Assembly: GCF_017868775.1 (NCBI RefSeq)
Contig: NZ_CP053381.1
Location: forward strand, 3,224,001 to 3,288,000
Source of the DNA: Billgrantia sulfidoxydans
GTDB taxonomy: Bacteria > Pseudomonadota > Gammaproteobacteria > Pseudomonadales > Halomonadaceae
Direction of reading: 5' to 3'
DNA length: 64,000 bases
A model generated the notes under the pieces. The model searched no databases and was not told the DNA's origin. It saw only the letters and a program-made list of their open reading frames with translations. A program made the translations under genes and the position numbers. Shown piece after piece: positions 56,324 to 64,000 of this stretch. Numbering within the stretch: the stretch's first letter is position 1; every line of letters begins with the position of its first letter.

Positions 56324-57939
56324 CAGGCATTCCCCTGGCTGGCCATTGCCACGCGAGGCTCGCGGGCGCTGGCGAAATAGTGCTCGAGGAACTGCTCGAA
56401 GCGCTGGGTATCGGCGGCCTCGATGTCGCGCTGCTGCTGATGCGAGGTCTCGACCATCTGCTCGAAGGTCGCCGCCCGCGCCGGGTCGATGGCCTCCTGG
56501 CGCAGCCGCTCGGCATGCTCCTCGGCCAGGCTCGAGGCGAAGTCGACGAACTCCTCGCCGGTCTCCTCGAGCCGGGCGAGCAGGCGGCCGGAGGGCGTCA
56601 GTGACGGATCGGCGAGCCAGGGCGTGAACGCCGCCACGGCATCGGCGTGGGGGCTGCCCTGTTCCAGCGCATCGAGCACCTCGGCGGCGCGGCCAAGCTC
56701 GGCGAAGATCTCGCGCCCCCAGTCGGCCACGGAGCGGTAATGGCCGTTCTGCAGCAGTCTCAGCGCCGGGTCACGGCCGCGCTCGACCACCAGGCGCCGG
56801 TTGTCGTCCAGTCGGTCGCACTCGTCGTCGGGAATCCAGGGGCTGTCGGCGAGCAGGCACCACATCATGAAGGTATCGATGAAGCGCAGGCGCGTCTCGT
56901 CGATGCCCAGCGGCAGGAAGGGGTCGAGATCGAGACAGCGTACCTCGATGTACTCGACGCCGCGCGCCTCGAGTGCCTGGCTCGGCGTCTCGTTGGAGCG
57001 GGTGACGCGCTTGGGCCGGATGTCGCTGTAGTATTCGTTCTCGATCTGCAGGATGTTGGCGTTGAGCTGCCGCCAATCGCGGCCATCCGTGACCCCCAGC
57101 GCCTCGTAGGCGGGCCAGGGCGTCGAGATCGCATGACGCAGGGTGCCCACGTAGTTGGAGAGCGAGTTGAAGCAGATCTTGAGCTGCTCCTGCACCTTGT
57201 TCTGGTAGCCGAGGTCCGACATGCGCAGGCTGGTGGCGTAGGGCGATACCAGGGTCTCGCGAGCGTGCGGACGCAGCTTGTCGGGAATGTTGCCTTCGGG
57301 CAGGAAGCTGCGGTCGAGCGCCGGCGAGGCGCCGAACAGGTAGAGCAGCAGCCAGCTGTGGCGACGGAAGTTGCGGATCAGGCCGAAGTAGCGGCTGGAG
57401 CGATAATCGTCGAGCGACATCTGCGTGGCAGCGTCGCGCTCGCGCAGCACGTCCCACAGCTCGTCGGGCAGCGAGACGTTGTAGTGGATGCCGGCGATGG
57501 CCTGCATGATCCGGCCATAGCGCACGTCCAGCCCCTTGCGGTAGACGTGCTTCATGGTACCGACGTTGGAGCTGCCGTAGTCGGCGATGGCCACGCTGTC
57601 GTTGCCGTCGAGCCTGGCCGGCATGCTCGCCGGCCAGATCCGCTCGTCGCCGAGATGGCGATAGCTGAAGCGATGCAGGTCGGCGAGGAAACCGAGGGCG
57701 TCGCCGGGGCGGCAGTAGACCGGCGTGATGTACTCCAGCAGCGCCTCGGAATAGTCGGTTGTGATGTGCGGGTGGGTCAGCTTGGAGCCCAGCGCATGAG
57801 GATGCGGCGTGGAGACGATACGCCCCGCGCGGTCGACGCGCAGCCCCTCCTTCTCCAGGCCGCGGCGCAGGCGCCCGAAGCGCCCCCGGGCCGCCAGCCC
57901 GGCGAGGTGCGAAACGGTGGCAGAGTATGAATCAGACAA
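56323..57939 (-). CDS. gshA: glutamate-cysteine ligase
   Basis: A 538-residue enzyme of the proteobacterial type, first step of glutathione synthesis. Seen are LRRGLEKEGLRVDRAGRIVS, TDYSEALLEYITPVY, FNSLSNYVGTLRHAISTP, and VEYIEVRCLDLDPFLPLGID. I start it at TTG 57939 (reading LSDSYSATVSHLAGLAARG), which fits the family N-terminus; the ATG at 58017 would add 26 Arg-rich residues. Neither start has a strong ribosome site, so the start is uncertain. Glutathione synthesis next to dsbB groups two thiol-redox functions. Confidence 0.93.
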   Translation of the reverse strand: MSDSYSATVSHLAGLAARGRFGRLRRGLEKEGLRVDRAGRIVSTPHPHALGSKLTHPHITTDYSEALLEYITPVYCRPGDALGFLADLHRFSYRHLGDERIWPASMPARLDGNDSVAIADYGSSNVGTMKHVYRKGLDVRYGRIMQAIAGIHYNVSLPDELWDVLRERDAATQMSLDDYRSSRYFGLIRNFRRHSWLLLYLFGASPALDRSFLPEGNIPDKLRPHARETLVSPYATSLRMSDLGYQNKVQEQLKICFNSLSNYVGTLRHAISTPWPAYEALGVTDGRDWRQLNANILQIENEYYSDIRPKRVTRSNETPSQALEARGVEYIEVRCLDLDPFLPLGIDETRLRFIDTFMMWCLLADSPWIPDDECDRLDDNRRLVVERGRDPALRLLQNGHYRSVADWGREIFAELGRAAEVLDALEQGSPHADAVAAFTPWLADPSLTPSGRLLARLEETGEEFVDFASSLAEEHAERLRQEAIDPARAATFEQMVETSHQQQRDIEAADTQRFEQFLEHYFASAREPRVAMASQGNA

Positions 57940-58056
57940 GGCGTGGACCCCGTGTCTTGGAGACCCTCGACGGGCCTTCCGATCTAAACGTGCCGGCCGC
58001 CCGGGGCGACCGATCATGCGTTTTGTGTCGAGAGTATGGCGAGTGGCGTACCGGGA

Positions 58057-60411
<2,355 letters not shown>

Positions 60412-60482
60412 GACTTCCTTGGTAGTGCAACAACGAAAGATCGCGCCAAGGTACCACAAACGCCACGCCGTCGCCGCCGCGA

Positions 60483-60728
60483 TCAGCGACGCCCGCCAAT
60501 GTCGTCCCAGAAATGGCGGCGGCTCTCACGCCGGGCCTGCTCTCGCGTCAGCCCGACATCTCGCAACAGCTCGTCAGGCAGCGTCTGCAGCTGGCTGCGT
60601 TCGCGGCGCAGCTGCATCAGGTGCCGCACTCTCGCCAGCCCGATCCCGAGGCGGGAGAGGTAGGAATGGCTCTCCCGCTCATTGCCCGTTACGGCACAGC
60701 AAGAGTCGTTGCAGGTGGCGGCTCTCAT
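60483..60728 (-). CDS. DUF1127 small protein
   Basis: An 81-residue basic protein ending in a DUF1127 domain: [20 protein letters not shown] then [12 protein letters not shown]. The N-terminal half is short and Cys-containing ([13 protein letters not shown]). GGAGG lies nine bases before ATG 60728, a strong ribosome site. Such proteins have been linked to RNA turnover and to phosphate or carbon control in alphaproteobacteria; the role here is unknown. It diverges from the LysR gene and precedes tex on the same strand. Confidence 0.82.
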   Translation of the reverse strand: MRAATCNDSCCAVTGNERESHSYLSRLGIGLARVRHLMQLRRERSQLQTLPDELLRDVGLTREQARRESRRHFWDDIGGRR

Positions 60729-60839
60729 GGGTGACTTCCTCCGGTTAATGGCGATAGGAGGCAGTGTCGACGAGCCACTTGAATCAATCCAACAAATAGT
60801 TATTATGCAATACATCACTACACATGATGGAAAGCCGCC

Positions 60840-61691
60840 ATGCTGCACACCATCGATCATGAGTTGCTGCGTACCTTCGTCGCCATCGTCGACCACGGTG
60901 GCTTCACCCGTGCGGCCCAGGCGGTCAACCGCACCCAGTCGGCGGTCAGCATGCAGATCAAGCGGCTCGAGGAGGACGTGATCCAGCGCCCGCTGTTCGA
61001 GCGCCAGGGGCGCCAGATGCACCTGACCAGCGAGGGCACCACGCTGCTCGGTTATGCCCGCCGCATCCTCGACCTGCAGGGCGAGGCGCTCAATAAGCTG
61101 CGCAAGCCAGAGATGGTCGGCCGGGTGCGGATCGGCGTGCCCGACGACTTCGTCATGCGCTTCCTGCCCGGGATTCTCAAGTCCTTCTCCCAGACCTGGC
61201 CGCTGGTCGACGTCGAGGTGCAGTGCGCGCCCTCGTCCGAGCTGCTCGGGCGCCAGCAGGGCACCCTCGACCTGAGCATCGTGACCCGTGAGGTGGGCCA
61301 GGAGATCGGCACCATCCTGCGTCGCGAGGAGACCGTGTGGGTGGTGGCGGAGAGCCATGCCGTGCATCGCCAGTCGCCGCTGCCGCTGGCGCTGTTCGAG
61401 GAGCCCTGCTTCTGCCGGCGCCATGCCTGCAACGCCCTGACCCGCGCCGGGCGTCAGTACCGCATCGCCTACTCGAGCCCGAGCCTGGCCACCCTGCAGG
61501 CGGTGGTGGGCGCGGGGCTCGCCGTCTCGGCGCTGATGAAAAGCCTGGTCACCCCGGGCATGCGCATCCTCGACCAGGCGGACGGCTTCCCGCCGCTGCC
61601 CGACGGCTCCATCGTGCTGCTGCGCTCACCCGAAGCGACGTCGCCCGCGGTGGACGGCCTGGCGCGGCACATCGTGGAGGGGTTCAGGTAG
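60840..61691 (+). CDS. LysR family transcriptional regulator
   Basis: A 283-residue LysR protein. The N-terminal helix-turn-helix is ELLRTFVAIVDHGGFTRAAQ then AVNRTQSAVSMQIKRLEED. The effector domain follows (GRVRIGVPDDFVMRFLPGIL). It diverges from the DUF1127 gene across a 111-bp gap where autoregulation is likely, and its 3' end overlaps the msrB 3' end by 8 bp. The target genes are not readable. Confidence 0.9.
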   Translation: MLHTIDHELLRTFVAIVDHGGFTRAAQAVNRTQSAVSMQIKRLEEDVIQRPLFERQGRQMHLTSEGTTLLGYARRILDLQGEALNKLRKPEMVGRVRIGVPDDFVMRFLPGILKSFSQTWPLVDVEVQCAPSSELLGRQQGTLDLSIVTREVGQEIGTILRREETVWVVAESHAVHRQSPLPLALFEEPCFCRRHACNALTRAGRQYRIAYSSPSLATLQAVVGAGLAVSALMKSLVTPGMRILDQADGFPPLPDGSIVLLRSPEATSPAVDGLARHIVEGFR

Positions 61692-62187
61692 CCGCCGGTA
61701 CGAAATTCAGCGCCAGGCCGTTGTTGCACCAGCGCAGCCCGGTGGGCTCGGGGCCGTCACTGAAGACATGGCCCTGATGACCGCCGCAGCGGGCGCAGTG
61801 ATACTCGCGCCGCGGCCAGACCAGGCTGAAGTCGAGCTGGCTGAGCAGATGCCCTTCGACATGCTCGAAGAAGCTCGGCCAGCCGGTGCCCGAGTCGTAC
61901 TTCATGGCGCTCTCGAACAGCAGCAGGTCGCAGCCGGCACAGCGGTACTCGCCTTCGCGCCACTCCTTGTCCAGCGGACTCGAGAATGGCGGCTCGGTGC
62001 CATGATCGCGCAGGATCTCGAACTGCTCGGGCGTAAGGCGCTCGCGCCACTCGTCGCGTGACAGCTCGAGGCGTTCGAGACCGGGGGCCGCCTCCAGCGA
62101 CAGCCTAGGAAATCCCCAGCCGAGGCCGGGTACCAGCCCCGCCGCCCCACCGACCCCCAGCAGTCCCAGGAAAAGACGTCGTTTCAT
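61684..62187 (-). CDS. msrB: peptide-methionine (R)-S-oxide reductase with export signal
   Basis: A 167-residue MsrB that repairs methionine-R-sulfoxide. The N-terminus MKRRLFLGLLGVGGAAGLVP looks like an export signal (twin-Arg-like), so the enzyme is probably periplasmic. The two zinc CxxC pairs are YRCAGCDLLL and YHCARCGGHQGHVFSDGP; the catalytic Cys is in LRWCNNGLALNF, and GTGWPSFF is conserved. It lies after pckA in the same direction, separated by a hairpin. Confidence 0.93.
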   Translation of the reverse strand: MKRRLFLGLLGVGGAAGLVPGLGWGFPRLSLEAAPGLERLELSRDEWRERLTPEQFEILRDHGTEPPFSSPLDKEWREGEYRCAGCDLLLFESAMKYDSGTGWPSFFEHVEGHLLSQLDFSLVWPRREYHCARCGGHQGHVFSDGPEPTGLRWCNNGLALNFVPAAT

Positions 62188-62235
62188 TGGACCCTCCCAC
62201 CTGGTCAGTCAGCCGACCTGCCAGGCCCATAACGC

Positions 62236-62269
62236 GAACGGGGAAGAGGCTTGCACCCCTTCCCCGTTC
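62236..62269 (-). terminator. hairpin after pckA
   Basis: GAACGGGGAAG (62236-62246) and CTTCCCCGTTC (62259-62269) form a perfect 11-bp stem with a 12-nt loop, 28 bp after the pckA stop codon. No U tract follows on the minus strand, so it may only stabilise the mRNA end or terminate with help. Confidence 0.5.
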
Positions 62270-62297
62270 AGACCGCCGCGGCAACCGCGGGTTCACC

Positions 62298-63854
62298 TCA
62301 GGTCAGGCTGGGTCCGGCCTTGACGATGGCCTCGCTGACACCTTCGAACTTCTTGAAGTTGTCGACGAACTTGGCCGCCAGGTCGCTGCGCTTGCGGTCG
62401 TAGGCCGCCTTGTCTTCCCAGGTCTCGCGCGGATCGAGCAGGCTCGAGTCGACGCCGGGCACCGATACCGGCACGTCCAGGTTGAGCCCCTCGATGCGCT
62501 TGGTCTCGATCTCGCGCAGTACGCCGGACTGGATGGCGCTGATGATGGCGCGCGTGGTGGGGATGGAGAAACGCGAGCCGCCCTCGCCGTAGGAACCGCC
62601 GGTCCAGCCGGTGTTGACCAGGTAGACCTGGGCGTCCTTGGCCTCGACGCGCTTGATCAGCAGGTCGGCGTAGACGCGAGCCGGGCGCGGGAAGAACGGC
62701 GCGCCGAAGCAGGTGGAGAAGGTCGCCGAGAGGCCTTCGGAGGAGCCCATCTCGGTGGAGCCCACCTTGGCGGTGTAGCCGGAGAGGAAGTGATAGGCCG
62801 CCGCTTCCTTGGACAGCACCGACACCGGCGGCAGCACGCCCGACATGTCGCAGGTCAGGAAGATGATGGCGTTGGGCTCGCCGGCACGGTTCTCCGGCAC
62901 GCGCTTGTCGACGTGCTCCAGCGGGTAGGCGGCGCGGGAGTTCTGGGTCAGGCTGTCGTCGGTGTAGTCGGGCTCGCGGCGGTCGTCGAGCACCACGTTC
63001 TCGAGCACGGTGCCGAACTTGATGGCGTTCCAGATCACCGGCTCGTTCTTCTCTGAGAGGTCGATGCACTTGGCGTAGCAGCCGCCCTCGACGTTGAACA
63101 CGGTGCCGGGGCCCCAGCCGTGCTCGTCGTCGCCGATCAGGTAGCGTGCCGGATCGGCGGAGAGCGTGGTCTTGCCGGTACCGGAGAGGCCGAAGAACAG
63201 CGCGGTCTCGCCGTCCTCGCCGACGTTGGCACTGCAGTGCATGGGCAGCACGTCGGAGGCCGGCAGCAGGAAGTTCTGCACCGAGAACATCGCCTTCTTC
63301 ATCTCACCGGCGTAGCGCATGCCGGCGATCAGCACCTTCTTCTGAGCGAAGTTGAGGATCACGCAACCATCGGAGTTGGTGCCGTCGCGATCCGGCTCGC
63401 ACTCGAAGAAGGGCGCGTTGAGGATGGTCCACTCCTGCTTGGCCGAAGGATTGTAGCCCTCGGGGCGCACGAACATGGTGCGACCGAACAGGTTGTGCCA
63501 GGCCGTCTCGGTGGTGACCCGCACCGGCAGGTAGTGGGTCGGGTCGCTGCCCACGTGGAGTTCGGAAACGAAGCGCTCGCCGCTGTTCAGGTAGTCCTCG
63601 ACACGCGCCCAGAGGGCGTCGAACTTGCCGGCATCGAAGGGACGGTTGACGCTGCCCCAGTCGATCTCGTCGGTAGTGGAGGGCTCGTCGACGATGAAGC
63701 GATCCGTGGGCGAGCGGCCGGTGCGCAGACCGGTGTTCACCACCAGGGCGCCGTTGGCGGCCAGGTGGCCTTCTCCGCGTGCCACGGCACGCTCGATGAG
63801 CTCGGCGCTGCTGAGATTGACGTGTGCTTGAGGAGCGGCTTGGGATGTGGTCAT
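62298..63854 (-). CDS. pckA: phosphoenolpyruvate carboxykinase (ATP)
   Basis: A 518-residue enzyme turning oxaloacetate and ATP into PEP, the entry to gluconeogenesis from acids and aromatics. Motifs: [16 protein letters not shown], the P-loop [36 protein letters not shown] with the Mn-binding Asp, and [20 protein letters not shown]. Start at ATG 63854 (AGGA upstream), not at 63917. It would link the protocatechuate and CoA-pathway products to sugar synthesis. Confidence 0.97.
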   Translation of the reverse strand: MTTSQAAPQAHVNLSSAELIERAVARGEGHLAANGALVVNTGLRTGRSPTDRFIVDEPSTTDEIDWGSVNRPFDAGKFDALWARVEDYLNSGERFVSELHVGSDPTHYLPVRVTTETAWHNLFGRTMFVRPEGYNPSAKQEWTILNAPFFECEPDRDGTNSDGCVILNFAQKKVLIAGMRYAGEMKKAMFSVQNFLLPASDVLPMHCSANVGEDGETALFFGLSGTGKTTLSADPARYLIGDDEHGWGPGTVFNVEGGCYAKCIDLSEKNEPVIWNAIKFGTVLENVVLDDRREPDYTDDSLTQNSRAAYPLEHVDKRVPENRAGEPNAIIFLTCDMSGVLPPVSVLSKEAAAYHFLSGYTAKVGSTEMGSSEGLSATFSTCFGAPFFPRPARVYADLLIKRVEAKDAQVYLVNTGWTGGSYGEGGSRFSIPTTRAIISAIQSGVLREIETKRIEGLNLDVPVSVPGVDSSLLDPRETWEDKAAYDRKRSDLAAKFVDNFKKFEGVSEAIVKAGPSLT

Positions 63855-64000
63855 GTCGTTTCCTGGGCCTTGCGGCCGGTTCTCTCTCGTGTGCCAGGCG
63901 TCCGTACGCCGTTGCATTGCGTTTCCGATCGTCCGTGTGCGGATGCGTGCCGTCTTGTATTGCGGCGATCGGCCCTTAGGCGGGCGCCATTATGGCAAAA
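63855..64000. promoter_or_regulatory. upstream region of pckA
   Basis: 146 bp to the window edge with no gene. It should hold the pckA promoter; I find no convincing boxes. Confidence 0.3.

Overview
The window looks like chromosomal DNA from a halophilic gammaproteobacterium of the Halomonas type. This is inferred from high GC and from a housekeeping set typical of that order (rppH-ptsP-lgt-thyA-folA, mdh, rsd, dsbB, gshA, tex, msrB, pckA). The species cannot be fixed from the sequence alone.

Left part (1 to about 19,347) is a genomic island. A tyrosine integrase lies at its right edge, next to the displaced 3' half of a tRNA-Arg(CCU) gene that is cut in the anticodon loop. The left edge of the island is outside the window. 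The island carries aromatic-acid catabolism. A leftward operon encodes a phthalate 4,5-dioxygenase-like Rieske oxygenase, a 4,5-dihydroxyphthalate decarboxylase-like protein, a TAXI-type TRAP transporter, an EamA exporter and NadC. Diverging from it are a ThDP-dependent enzyme (frameshifted) and an aldehyde dehydrogenase (truncated at the catalytic Cys). Beyond these lie the wreck of a second decarboxylase/Rieske pair, a complete 3-hydroxybenzoate 4-monooxygenase (mobA) and a MarR regulator. Three promoters in the island share one architecture: TTGAC(A/T), a 16-nt spacer, a -10 box, then 11-12 nt before a TTAG-N4-CTAA operator. A decayed IS66 element lies between the catabolic genes and the integrase.

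Middle part (19,499 to 41,974) is core-like. It holds a CaCA-type exchanger, manganese catalase, a Crp/Fnr regulator, two TSUP permeases, a general porin, a ProQ/FinO-domain protein (frameshifted), the rppH-ptsP-NRDE-receiver-TSUP-lgt-thyA-folA operon, a HAD phosphatase, malate dehydrogenase, an RND pump and rsd.

Right-middle part (42,104 to 55,779) is a second catabolic block of about 13.7 kb between rsd and dsbB. It is a single rightward operon for aerobic anthranilate (2-aminobenzoate) degradation through CoA thioesters: 2-aminobenzoyl-CoA monooxygenase/reductase, SDR, MarR, enoyl-CoA hydratase, acyl-CoA dehydrogenase, CoA ligase, a five-gene branched-chain-type ABC importer, a hotdog thioesterase and a RidA deaminase. 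A convergent kynurenine-formamidase-like hydrolase ends the block. A 26-bp double palindrome overlaps the likely promoter and is the probable MarR operator.

Right end (55,802 to 64,000) is core: dsbB, gshA, tex, a DUF1127 protein, a LysR regulator, msrB and pckA. The strongest leads are the island's uncharacterised divergent catabolic regulon with its shared promoter code, the gene-conversion tract between the two Rieske copies, the RidA-containing anthranilate operon, and the kinase-less membrane receiver protein next to ptsP.
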